Shown in pieces: positions 10,721 to 20,577 of a stretch of DNA of 64,000 nucleotides. The position numbers were made by a program, and so were the translations under genes. The first letter of the stretch is position 1. Each line of letters opens with the position of its first letter. This DNA is from Thermothielavioides terrestris NRRL 8126. Taxonomy: Eukaryota > Ascomycota > Sordariomycetes > Sordariales > Chaetomiaceae. Location: NCBI RefSeq assembly GCF_000226115.1, contig NC_016457.1, positions 1-64,000 on the forward strand, given 5' to 3'. Below the pieces are notes generated by a model, which worked only from the letters and a program-made list of their open reading frames with translations, searched no databases and had not been told where the DNA came from.

Positions 10721-11989
10721 TATTTAGGTGCTAGTTAGTAGCTAGCTAATGTTAGGTAGGCGAAAAAGAAGAAGAAAGAGGAGCCCAACTATAGTGAGGT
10801 ATAGGCGATACTATATATAGTCTATATTATATATATCTACAATAGGGATATATAGGCCTACTATTTCTAAGAGAGTAAGTATAATATTATATTTTTTAAT
10901 ATATTAGGTTTATATTTACTAACTAGTATATAGATCTAAGCAATATATACTAGGAATATACTAAATAGAGCTATACTAAGTCCTATATTTTTATAAATAA
11001 TATTAACTAACGAACGACTACTAGTCCAATGCTAACGAGCTACTAATAGCTACCCTCTATAATTTAGCTAGAGATTATTAAATAGTATAAGCAAGTCCTC
11101 GAAGTTGACAAAGACAAGCCTCTACCTATCGACCTTAAGGCGTAGAGTAGGCATTTAGTTACAACCATTTATAAGCTATATAGCTCTATAGCTACCTTAT
11201 ATTTATATTCAACTAACTAGCACTGAAAGGCACAATATATAAGGAGACCGCCGCTACCCCGCCCCTAGCTAGCGTTGATATACTTACGTCTAGTACTCTC
11301 GCCACCTTTATAGCTTACCTTTTGCTTACTAGGGCTAAGCCCTAGTAGAGCATTGAAGAGAGAGTCGCTCTAGTAGCGGAGCACTAGGCTATAATTGCCA
11401 AGTAGCTAGCTACTACTACTAAAGAGTTAGCCTAGCTAGCTTAAAATACCCTAGAGAAGGCTAAGCGATATACTAAAGCCTTAACCTAGATATATAAGCA
11501 CCTTATAAATATTAAATAGAATATTATAAGTATACTATATCTCTACTTTATAGTTGGCTAGTAGCTAATTAGTATAGTATAAGGAAATTTAGGGTAGGAA
11601 GGATAGTAAAGATAAGGGTAAAGATAAAGGTAAAGCAGATATTTAAGTTCAATTCTTTTATTTTAATATATTTCTATTGTTACCTAATAGCTAGCTAAGC
11701 TTTGCCTAGGTCAAATATAGTCTTATACTTCCCTAGCCTAGCTATAGCCTCTATATATAACCTATTCTTATATAGTAAGATAGTAGTAGCTCTAAGGTAG
11801 GTTATATTACCTACTATATAGACTTAACTAATATAGCGTAGATATAGCGATAGCCTATAGCTAGCCTATAGCGTAAGCGCGCTATTACCTACCTTTAAGC
11901 GCGCTACACCCTGGAATATACGCGAAGACCCCCTGCCGGTACTGCTGCAGTACATCGAGTTGTGGTGGGGGGGTGGCGTTGACAGGGGC
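10721..11989. other. Remaining AT-rich interior of the transposon
   Basis: Heavily TA-rich sequence with no continuous recognisable frame. A possible coding relic lies at about 11270-11520 (LATFIAYLLLTRAKP, SIEERVALVAEH, in one frame with TAG stops). A [GGTAAA]-like short repeat is at 11610-11640. Nothing else is supported. Confidence 0.5.
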
Positions 11990-12023
11990 CGGAAATTAGG
12001 CTTGGCGGGACCTCTTTAGCCAT
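11990..12023 (-). repeat. Right terminal inverted repeat of the AT-rich element
   Basis: The reverse complement begins ATGGCTAAAGAGGTCCCGCC and continues AAGCCTAATTTCCG, matching the left repeat at 5760-5793. It lies 100 bp beyond the point where base composition returns to normal. Confidence 0.75.
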
Positions 12024-12028
12024 AACCA

Positions 12029-12481
12029 CTGGCATTTCTTCCCCGCAAGCCAGGACTGGACTGATCTCGGGGTCGAGACCGGGGCTCAAGCAGGTGGGGA
12101 AACGCTAGGACTCCATTATTTTGGCCACAGGAACACGAAGAAAGTCGGTCCACAGGTGAATACCAACGCATCTACTTCTACGATCTTCAACCACCATGGA
12201 TGTCAATAAGGATTAATGCATGACACAGGGTCCGTCAGCCGCGAGTGAGGCACGTTACGCGATGCACGTTGGACATCCCAAGACCGCGTACCCCTGCGTT
12301 CAACGGTGTAAATACATGTCAATAATTGCCACTTACCTGACAGAAAAGCCAGGCGATGTGGGGCCAAAGTCCAAGGCCAAGTCCTTGCACGGTTTGCAAC
12401 CAATCCTCAACGAACCTATCTGCATTCTTCTTCGGCTGCTACCTATCTTGCTGTGATTCTCGCAACGCGTACAGCCCTGAA
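12029..12481. other. Spacer downstream of GH31 gene
   Basis: Normal-GC sequence with only short fortuitous ORFs. It must hold the 3' UTR of the GH31 gene. No repeat or RNA gene seen. Confidence 0.5.
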
Positions 12482-15049
12482 TTACTGCAGCTCAAACCGA
12501 TTCCTTCCTTGCGCATCCACCCCAAGCTGAACCACTGTCCTTCCGTCGTCGCTGACCACCGTGCGCTCGTCGCCAGATGGCAGAATGACAACGAGCGTCT
12601 TCCATGGCGCCTCGAAGCCCGAAGATTCGTCCTTCGAGAACTTGACCTTGATTTCCCCCGAAGCTCCCGCTTCCGTGGCGGTGTAGGCAAAGGTGTAAGA
12701 CGAGACCCTGTTCTTGTGCGCCGCCGAGACGCCATCATCCTCGTACCAAGTTGTGGTATGCCATTGGCCATTCAACGACCGGCCCTTAGGGGGGAATATC
12801 TCGACACCACGGTAGTCATCCAATGGCAGGTTTGCCACGTTATCCTGCTCGCCAGGAGAGAGCACCTGGACGTCCCTCCCGACGGGGATGGCCGCTCCCA
12901 CCTTAGCCAAGACTGGTATGCCGGCGCCGTGCCACTCAGCATCGATGTCGACCCACTGACCGGAAGCGAGATACTGGAACGGCGCGTTCGTGTTCATGAA
13001 GCCCTCATCTCTCTCGGCATCGGCGGCCTTGGGAAGGTACATGCGGCTCTTGGACACGCCCGGTTCGTACACTCCCCCAATGAGCAGCGCGTCGCCAAAC
13101 CAGTACTGCGTCTCGCCGTTGGTGAGCTCAACTGACGTCCACACCTCCGGATCGGACTCGTACCCCCAGCCGGTCCACCTTTGCGGCGGGGTCGCGGTGC
13201 GGTTGCTTTCGAGCATGAGCGAGTATATGTAGGGGATGAGCGCGTAGCGACGCTTGATCGCCTTGCGCACCAGGTGCGTGATGGCCGGGTACATCCAGGG
13301 CTCGATGACATCGCCGACCGAGTTGTCGCCAGAGGCGGTTTTGAAGCAGTTGATGGCGAAGCGCGGCGAATGGATGCCCAGCTGCACCCACCGCAAGAGA
13401 AGCTCGGGGCTAGGCTGCTCGCCCTCGAAGCCGCCAATGTCGTGGCCGTAGCATTGCAGCAGACTCATGCCAGCGTTGAGCGACAGCGCGTTGGCGCCTT
13501 TCATCCCCTCCCAGCTGGTCACGTTGTCGCCGCTCCACGAGCTAGCCGCATACCGCATCGTGCCGGCTGTCGCACTTCGCGTGAGCACAAAGGGGCGGAC
13601 GTCGGGGTTGACGTCGACGAGCGCGTCGTGGGAGGCCTTGCCGTGGAGCTCGGTATGGACGTTTCGCCCCCAGACGCCCACCTGCGGACGCTTCTCGGCT
13701 CCTGGGGGGATCTGGAGGAGCGGAAGGTCTAGCGCGCACTTCCAGTCGTCGTCGGGAATGGTGTATTCGTTGTTGTCGTTCCACATGCAGTCGATGCCCT
13801 GCCGAGCCAGCTCCTTGACGCCGTTGTACCACCAGTCAAAGCCGGCCTTGGAGGTGAAGTCGATGTGGCCGCCGTCAGCGCTCTCGCCGCCGCCCGCGCT
13901 CCAGAGCTTGGTCACGGCCGGCTTGCCCGTGTGCGGGTCCGTGAACAACGCGCCGGCGGCCCTGAGCTTTTCGTACTCTGGGTGGCTTCCGATCACATAC
14001 GGCTTGATGTTGGCAATTAGCCGAATGCCTTGTTTGTGGAACTCATGGATCCAGCCCTCCGGGTCCGGGAACCGGTGCCGGTTCCATGTGAACACGTTGC
14101 GCGTCCTAGGTGGCGTCGCCGAGACGGTATAGCCCGAAGACATCTGATGCGCTGAGCATGGGATGTCGAGCTCCTTCAGCTTGCGGGCGAGCTGCATCAT
14201 CGCCTCGTGCGCCGGAGGGTCGTCCAGCATGGAGTACTTCATGCCGCCTGAGATGTAGCCGAACGCCCATCGGGGGACGAGGAGAGGATAGCCGGCCAAA
14301 TCAGCGTAGGTTCGCACAACTTCCTTCAGCGTCTTGCCGACGATGATGTACTCCTCCAGGCCGCCGTAATCCTGGCGGTAGACCTTGAAGAAACCGTGCA
14401 TTCCATCCATCTCGGCGCCGATCGAGTACTGGCCGCGGCCCTGGCTCGTGGAGAAGGTGGCCACGCAACCGTCCGGTGTGGCATTGATCAACAGCGGAAT
14501 GTTCTTGTACAGGGGATCGGTCCGATAGACGTCGTACCCGAAGCTGTCTGTGGCCGAGAGCTCGAAGCGGCGGCCGGAAAGGTTCATCGGCGCTGCCTTC
14601 TCGCCGAGACCGACGTGCAGCGTCTTGCGGTTGTAACGCGTGTAATGGGAAACGCCTTCGCCGTCGGCGACGTAGCTCCGGTTCGGCAGATCCTGGAGGA
14701 TAGGGAATGGCTGGCCCTCAATGGATATGGAAACCAGCGGCGTCTCCCCGGCGAAGTGCACGCTGGCAGTGATGTAGCCTATCTTGATGCTCTTGCTCTT
14801 CTCCGTCGAGGTCACCACGGGCTGGATCCCATCCAACTGTGTCTCCATCCGCGGGACACTGGGATACGGCGGAACGGGGTGAGTCTCGGAACTGAAAGTC
14901 GTCCTAAAGACATTGTGGCGGACAGTCTCGAACGTGAACACGAACGGCGGAGGGGGCTGGGAAGAGCTGAGGCGCAGCGACGGAGAGTTCTCATGCTGTT
15001 GAGGACTGGGCCACCATCCCGTAGGGATGCGTTCTCTCTGAGGCGGCAT
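12482..15049 (-). CDS. Glycoside hydrolase family 31 (alpha-glucosidase/alpha-xylosidase type)
   Basis: An intronless 855-aa protein. The GH31 barrel carries the nucleophile motif WNDNNEY (Asp about residue 425; the family norm is W-x-D-M-N-E) and the acid/base region ending SSWSGDN (Asp about 508), followed by YGHDIGGFEG and IHSPRFAINCFKT, conserved substrate-pocket segments. An N-terminal beta domain and a C-terminal beta region (VLSPGEQ, YEDDG) flank it. GH31 enzymes release terminal alpha-linked glucose or xylose. There is no signal peptide: the N-terminus MPPQRERIPTGWW is hydrophilic, so action is probably intracellular on imported oligosaccharides, consistent with the sugar permease and inositol oxygenase next door. 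Exact specificity cannot be read from sequence. Confidence 0.9.
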   Translation of the reverse strand: MPPQRERIPTGWWPSPQQHENSPSLRLSSSQPPPPFVFTFETVRHNVFRTTFSSETHPVPPYPSVPRMETQLDGIQPVVTSTEKSKSIKIGYITASVHFAGETPLVSISIEGQPFPILQDLPNRSYVADGEGVSHYTRYNRKTLHVGLGEKAAPMNLSGRRFELSATDSFGYDVYRTDPLYKNIPLLINATPDGCVATFSTSQGRGQYSIGAEMDGMHGFFKVYRQDYGGLEEYIIVGKTLKEVVRTYADLAGYPLLVPRWAFGYISGGMKYSMLDDPPAHEAMMQLARKLKELDIPCSAHQMSSGYTVSATPPRTRNVFTWNRHRFPDPEGWIHEFHKQGIRLIANIKPYVIGSHPEYEKLRAAGALFTDPHTGKPAVTKLWSAGGGESADGGHIDFTSKAGFDWWYNGVKELARQGIDCMWNDNNEYTIPDDDWKCALDLPLLQIPPGAEKRPQVGVWGRNVHTELHGKASHDALVDVNPDVRPFVLTRSATAGTMRYAASSWSGDNVTSWEGMKGANALSLNAGMSLLQCYGHDIGGFEGEQPSPELLLRWVQLGIHSPRFAINCFKTASGDNSVGDVIEPWMYPAITHLVRKAIKRRYALIPYIYSLMLESNRTATPPQRWTGWGYESDPEVWTSVELTNGETQYWFGDALLIGGVYEPGVSKSRMYLPKAADAERDEGFMNTNAPFQYLASGQWVDIDAEWHGAGIPVLAKVGAAIPVGRDVQVLSPGEQDNVANLPLDDYRGVEIFPPKGRSLNGQWHTTTWYEDDGVSAAHKNRVSSYTFAYTATEAGASGEIKVKFSKDESSGFEAPWKTLVVILPSGDERTVVSDDGRTVVQLGVDAQGRNRFELQ

Positions 15050-15977
15050 TGTTGGAGGTCACCAGAGAATGGTCAAACAACGAAGGACGATGAGGAGGAA
15101 ACGACTGTTCAGAATTGGCTCCCAGCTACGCTGGGGTAGACACGAAAGGATTGAGCCAAGGAGCGACCGAGAGTCGGGGGCGCAGAGAGGGCGTGCCTCG
15201 CGACGCAGCAACGGGCACTCATCCTTTTTTGTGCGTCTGGGAGATGGCCGCAGGCAAGACGCCGAACCGGCGCCCGCGCTCGGGAAACACGTTACACCGT
15301 ATGTCCCATGATGAACAAAAGGCGTGAACCGGTTGCTTGGGAACCGTCAACGCACTGGAAAGCTCCGCTCGAAACCTTCGAATTTGGCTTTTTGCGGGCA
15401 TACCATGGCAGAAATGTGGGGAAATTTGGGGAAAAGGAGGGGAAAGGAGGGGAATGTAGCCACAGAGCCAGGATCGGTTCTCGAGTCCGATCGCCGTAGC
15501 TCGGTCGAAGCAACTGAAATCCGATCCTGGTCAGTCCCGTCTCCCCACCCTTTCGCGTTGTGCGCCAATAGCCACCGCAGTGCGGTGGTCTCTTGCGTAA
15601 CATTCTTGGCTGGCTGGCAAGAAGGAAGGCTAACAAGGATCGGCCGTAATGCAGTGATATCCGAGCCCTGCAGCGATCTCGACCGCCCCTCGGCTCGGCA
15701 TTCTCTCCCCACAAAGTCACCTTGTGCGTTTGACCCTGCGTCCACCACGCGCGTGGATCGGAGTCTACCCCATGGGGTAACGGCAGGTCTCCACGGGCCC
15801 GACTGTTCCTGGGCTGCTTTCTTAGTGTAGATTCCAAGACGTTGTTCGGGCCCTGTCATGCCGACAAGTTAAAAAGGACTGGCGATCCCCAACCGTACAT
15901 TTGGCGGAACCAGGCCCGCTGCTTTCCAACGTTCCTACCTTGGACCCCTTGTCGCAACTGTCGCATTCTTCAACAAC
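15050..15977. promoter_or_regulatory. Divergent promoter region between GH31 and the permease
   Basis: A 928-bp gap between two divergently transcribed genes, so it should contain both promoters. It holds a perfect 10-bp inverted repeat, CCAGGATCGG (15468-15477) and CCGATCCTGG (15521-15530), containing the CGG/CCG half-sites favoured by Zn2Cys6 regulators. Purine-rich AAAGGAGGGG repeats lie at 15433-15453. Overlapping short ORFs on both strands are not convincing genes. Confidence 0.4.
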
Positions 15978-17530
15978 ATGACAGACACCAAGGAGATGGC
16001 GAACGCCACCCAGATTGAAGATACGGTCCACGAGAGGGACATCGAGGCCAGCCCTCACAGGTCGGCGGCTCAACTGGAGATAGTTGAGCCTGCTCCTAAC
16101 CGTTCCACGACGGACTACCCGGGGGGCTTCGACAAGGCCGCAGCGTTTCTAAAACAGGCAGACCACCAGGTTGTTGTCACACATAGCGACAGCCGACGCG
16201 TGCTGAGGCGGATCGATTGGAGGCTTATGCCCATCATGCTGTAAGTCTTTGGTCAGGTTATGAGGGAGTGAATGGAGCCGGGGCCCTGACCGCCGACCAG
16301 AGTCATTTACTGCCTGCAGTCGCTCGACAAAAACACCCTCTCGTATGCCTCCGTATTCAGTCTCATCGACGACACGGGCCTCAAGGGCGACCAATACTCG
16401 TGGCTTGGTTCCGTGGTCTACCTCGCCCAGCTGGTCTTCCAGCCGCTGATCGCTTACATCCTTGTCAAATTCCCAATCGGGAAGTTTCTGGCCTTCATGG
16501 TCTTCGCATGGGGTGCCATCCTGTGCGGGATGACGGCGGCGCATAACTTTACGGGCTTGCTGATCGCGCGGCTCTTTCTCGGTATCTTTGAGGCCGCTAT
16601 CGGTATGTCTTGTTCTCGTTCTTCAATATCGGGACGCCTTGCTGTTTGGGGAGCTGACGCGTCCTAGCTCCCACTTTCGTCGCCATCGTTCAAATGTGGT
16701 ACAGACGCCGAGAGCAAACCACACGGAATGCTGCGTGGTATGCCATGTTGGGCATCATCAATATCGTAAGATTTCATGTCTGGCGCCCGTTGACGCCGAG
16801 CAGCGGTTCACTGACGGCTCCTCGCAGTTCGGGAGTCTCTTGACATACGGCCTCGGCCATGCCAGCTCGAGCGTCCTACGCCCCTACCAGATCATATTCT
16901 TGTTTGCAGGCTGTTTAACAGTGGCCTGGTCCATCGTCACCCTGTACGTCACCTGCATAGGAGTTCTTGGGCGCGTTGCTGACACCCCGTTGCCCAGCAT
17001 TTTCATGCCGGATTCACCCATGACGGCGAAATTTCTCAAGGGCGACGACAAGCTGATCGCCATCGAGCGCCTGCGGATGAACCAACAGGGTATTGTCGCT
17101 GGCGTTTGGAAGTGGAGCCATGTTTGGGAGGCGCTGCTTGATGTCAAGACTTGGCTCTGGTTCTGTCTCATGTTCATCATCTCGTAAGTGAAAACAGCTT
17201 TTTTTGACACAACGGCAAGACTGGCGGCAGGCGCTGACCGTAAGATTAGCATTCCAAGTGGTGGAATCTCGACTTTTGGACCGCTGATCATTCAATCTTT
17301 CGGCTTCGACAGCTTCACTACCATCCTCTTCAACATACCCTTCGGCGCGGTACAGATAATTGCCACCCTCGGTGGGGCCTGGCTTTCTGACAAGATTAAA
17401 ATGAAGTTCCCCGTGCTTATTTTGTTATGTTTGGGTCCAATCGCTGGATGCTCGATTCTACTCGCCGTTGGGCGGGGCGTGAGCGACCGTGGCGTCCTTC
17501 TATTCGGCTACTACATCATTTCGATCTGTC

Positions 17531-17596
<66 letters not shown>

Positions 17597-18228
17597 CGTG
17601 GGCTGGCCTGGCTTATTGAAATGGCGTGCTGACCTTTGCTACAGATCCCGGTATTTCGCCGCTTATCTACTCGTGGTCGGGCCAAAATACGGCCGGCGAC
17701 ACGAAGCGTAAAGTGACTACCGGGTTTCTTTTTGTGGGCTCAAACGGTATGCTGCCTTTCTCACTCGCCTTGCTGGTGTGGTTGCGTGAGGAGCGCGAAG
17801 ACTCACGAGACCGAGCTAACTCTTCTCGCGGACTGCTCCTGCGACGACTTGGCCACTCTACCTTACACAGAGACAGATAATGATGGTGCTGACAATTGGC
17901 TACAGCCGGAAACGTCATCGGCCCGCTACTGTTTCGTCCTGACGAGAAGCCTCGCTACACTCGCGGCCTGACCGCCAACCTGGTGTTGTTTATTCTGCTC
18001 GCTGTGCTGGTCGGCCTGGGGGCGCTCTGGATTAAATTCCTGAATGCGAAGCACGCCAAGGCACGTGTAGCGCTGGGGAAGCCCGGAAAGATCGTCGACT
18101 TGAGCATGGCCGATGCCAAGGATAAAGGCAATGAGGACGTCCTGAATCAGGCCGCAGATCATGTCGGTGAGCGGGCGTTCGAAGATCTGACCGACCTCCA
18201 GAACGAGGACTTCATTTATGTATACTAG
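15978..18228 (+). CDS. MFS permease of the Dal5/allantoate (anion:cation symporter) family
   Basis: Join of 15978..16240, 16301..16602, 16668..16765, 16828..16943, 16998..17183, 17250..17527, 17645..17746 and 17906..18228; 555 aa, phase consistent throughout. Family marks: cytosolic N-tail, then RRIDWRLMPIM, YCLQSLDKNTLSYAS, GLKGDQYSWLGSVVY, IAPTFVAIVQMWYRRREQ, the loop MPDSPMTAKFL and the ending YPGISPLIYSWSGQNTAG with TKRKVTTGFLFVGSNAGNVIGP. About 12 membrane segments are expected. Plasma-membrane uptake of small organic anions or related nutrients; the substrate is not deducible. Intron 6 (17528-17644) contains a 64-nt run of T, and intron 7 is 159 bp, both unusual. The gene converges on inositol oxygenase, 170 bp between stops. 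Confidence 0.9.
17533..17596 (+). repeat. (T)64 homopolymer inside permease intron 6
   Basis: An uninterrupted run of 64 T starts five bases after the donor GTCAG of a 117-bp intron; branch-like GCTGAC and acceptor TACAG follow the run. It makes apparent poly-Phe and poly-Lys ORFs that are not real. Confidence 0.95.
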
Positions 18229-18398
18229 CTAAAGTTCAATGCACGCTTTTGGGACGATTGAGCGGTTGCAATACTCCAAATGCAGAGCAATAATCGATGA
18301 CCACTCAGAGAAACACGCTCGAAGACCGACTATCGACTCCCTGCCATGGTGCCAAGTCTCGTCTTTGATCCGCAACAACCGCCGCGCACAGTTCCATC

Positions 18399-19409
18399 TC
18401 ACCACCTGATGACCTTCTGTGGGAAGAACTCATCGATGAGTTCCAGGTAGTACGGCTGCGGCAGTAAAGTGTTAGAGCCAACAATGCTCAAGGGCATGAT
18501 GCCATCAGCGATTCTTACCTTCAACTCGTCGACCTTGGGCACATCATCAGACTTGCTGTACAAATCGTATGGGTTGAACGCTCGTACGGCATTCAGCAGC
18601 ACCTCGTCGCCGTCGGCCATGAACTCCATGTAGGCGCCCCTTTGATGCCATGGGTAGAATGAATGGAACCGGATTATTGCCAAAGCCTCGCGCGGCAGCG
18701 TGCTCTGGTCCTTCAGGACCAGGTACAAATACTCGTCGTGGCCCCAGCTCATCAGCAGCTTGTCCATGCCGCACCTGGGCGTGTACATGCCATACTGCGT
18801 GCTGTACACCTCGTGGGTCGAGTCCGGGTTAGCTTGGAACATCTCGGGGAAGATGCATCGCTCGTCGAAGCGGCAGCCGACAGGAAACGTGTCGCCCACG
18901 ACGTCCCACTGGCCGGTGGAGCAGTCGTCCAACATGAGCATGATCTTTCCCAGGTCGTGGATGAGTCCAGTCAGCTGCATCCATCGCGGCTTGCCATCGC
19001 GGCGGATCGCCTCGGCGCTCTGCAGCAGGTGGTGGATCTGGCTGAGCTCCGTGTCGGGGTCGCTGTCGTCGATCAGTGTGTTGAGCTTTTCTATGGCCTC
19101 CCAGATGGTCATCTCGAGCCGTGGACGCGAGGGCGAATAGAAACGCTCGCGTGCCGCCAGGTTGTAAGCCACTGTCTGCTTGGCATGGTGCTCGGCGTAG
19201 AAGTTCTTGACCCTCTCGCACGCATCGGCGTATCGTCGAAACGCTGCCTTGTCTTTCTCGGCGTCGAAGCGCGATTCGGCGTCAAACGCTGTCCCGTCCA
19301 CGAGGGACGAGGCCCTCAAGATGTTGACCGTGTCGACAGCATCGGATATGGCCTCGAGGGCCGCTCCGTCTCGGTGGACGGGAGGCTCACTCACTGCAAT
19401 AGAGGCCAT
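18399..19409 (-). CDS. Myo-inositol oxygenase
   Basis: Complement of 18399..18455 and 18519..19409; 315 aa. Myo-inositol oxygenase is a cytosolic di-iron enzyme that cleaves myo-inositol to D-glucuronate with O2. Motifs in order: RERFYSPSRPRLEMTIWEA, HHLLQSAEAIRRDGKPRWMQ, LTGLIHDLGKIM (metal-binding HD), GCRFDERCIF, LLMSWGHDEYLY, IIRFHSFYPWH and FNPYDLYSK, matching the His/Asp ligands of the family. A 63-nt intron (GTAAG...GCAG) is read through in frame if unspliced, adding 21 residues between VDELK and PYYLELIDEFFP; the family ends VD...KPYY..LID.YFP, so I remove it. A TATA-like TATAAG lies about 200 bp upstream. The gene ends tail-to-tail with the permease. Confidence 0.93.
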   Translation of the reverse strand: MASIAVSEPPVHRDGAALEAISDAVDTVNILRASSLVDGTAFDAESRFDAEKDKAAFRRYADACERVKNFYAEHHAKQTVAYNLAARERFYSPSRPRLEMTIWEAIEKLNTLIDDSDPDTELSQIHHLLQSAEAIRRDGKPRWMQLTGLIHDLGKIMLMLDDCSTGQWDVVGDTFPVGCRFDERCIFPEMFQANPDSTHEVYSTQYGMYTPRCGMDKLLMSWGHDEYLYLVLKDQSTLPREALAIIRFHSFYPWHQRGAYMEFMADGDEVLLNAVRAFNPYDLYSKSDDVPKVDELKVRIADGIMPLSIVGSNTLLPQPYYLELIDEFFPQKVIRW

Positions 19410-20577
19410 CGCGCCGCGTCAGATGTCGTTCAAATCTGGCAGATTTCTCGGCCGAATGCTGGTCGGGGCGCTGGGGGACAAAGCCAACTCGTAGGACGCA
19501 GGACGGACCGCCTTGTCTCAACGCACTTGCGGTACCGATGTCGAGGAGGGCTGGGGAGGGAGGCAAGCAGAGGAAACGAGCTCGGGAGCAGAGCTCAACT
19601 TATAGCTGGTATCGCCCCATCCTTGCTTGCCCCCCCGGTTGCGGGCTCCTTTGCACTCAGCGGTCCAAACGAGACAAGTGGCCCGAGTCCTTCGCCGTGG
19701 GCTTATCTGGTGGGGAAGCACGGCGCAGGAGCAGCGGCGACACCTCATGGAGCGAGGCGAGGAAGGTGAAGTGTCGCAGACGGCGGGCCCAGCGAATCTG
19801 GCTGACGCGCTAGGTCCGGTTCCATCTGCCATGGCAAAATACGCAAACATCAAGATAGGTGGAGAAGCATGCTCCCGTTTGTTCCACAGATTTGCGTGGC
19901 CTTGCATTCAATAACGCGTTGTTGCGACTGATTCTCCACGTCCTGATGATCAGCTGCGCGTCGTCAGGTCGAAACTTGGCCTGGGCCGGCGAAAATTGCC
20001 CTTTCAGTGGATTATGAGGGTGTCGGAAGTTGCTGCGATGTCGGAACCCTGGGCTTACCCCTGTTGGAAAAGGGCAAGTTTGTCCGATGAGAACAGCCAA
20101 TGGAAAGTGGCCGTGGATCGTGTTAAAAGTTGGACCGAAGGGGACAAGGAGATCCGTCTGGCTTTGGCCCGGGTTGCCCAACTTCGACATCCGGCTTTCA
20201 GGCCATGCCTTCATCGCACGCCACATTAGTGTACATGAACCGATCCCCCGCGGCATGCCAATCACCGCGTGCCGTGTAGTCGTACCTCCTAGATTGACGA
20301 CTCACAAATGCAATCTCGCAATCGCGAGTGAGACGAGAGAACAACCCAGTTTCAGGGGTAAAAGGCGTAGCGCGCGCCCACTTCTGTGTACGGCAAGGCG
20401 TATAAAAAAAGTGCTCGGACTGAGTTTCCTGTTTGGCCATGCCACATGGCAGCTGACCATTCTTGGCGTCCCGCGAATATGGGCTAGAACTTGAACCGCC
20501 GAGTTGGGTTGTCATCACCGCTCCAGTGTGTCGGGTCAGTTCACCCAGCTCCTTCAACCTCAGGGGCAGTGGCTTCT
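19410..20577. other. Spacer upstream of inositol oxygenase
   Basis: Holds the inositol oxygenase promoter. ORFs of up to about 150 aa on both strands overlap each other and have no recognisable family or signal. TATAAAAAAAG at 20400 could be a promoter element for nothing visible. Confidence 0.45.

Larger units (their letters stand above)
5756..12028 (+). mobile_element. RIP-degraded MULE-type DNA transposon with terminal inverted repeats
   Basis: An AT-rich island of about 6.3 kb interrupts normal-GC sequence. Its edges carry inverted copies of ATGGCTAAAGAGGTCCCGCC (left 5760-5793, right 11990-12023 on the other strand, about 34 bp with two or three mismatches). Just outside both ends lies CTGGCAT (5749-5755 and 12029-12035), a candidate 7-bp core of a 9-bp target duplication (GCTGGCATG versus ACTGGCATT). 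MULEs usually make 8-11-bp duplications (family knowledge). Inside are a decayed transposase, a second decayed ORF and two repeat arrays. Stops are nearly all TAG/TAA in W or Q positions, as RIP (CpA to TpA on either strand) predicts. Element limits are inference from the inverted repeats. Confidence 0.68.

Noticed and set aside
17188..17711. Poly-Phe and poly-Lys ORFs across the T run
   Set aside because: Products of a homopolymer inside an intron; the spliced permease explains the sequence.
18663..19769. 368-aa plus-strand ORF opposite inositol oxygenase
   Set aside because: Antisense shadow of a gene with clear catalytic motifs.
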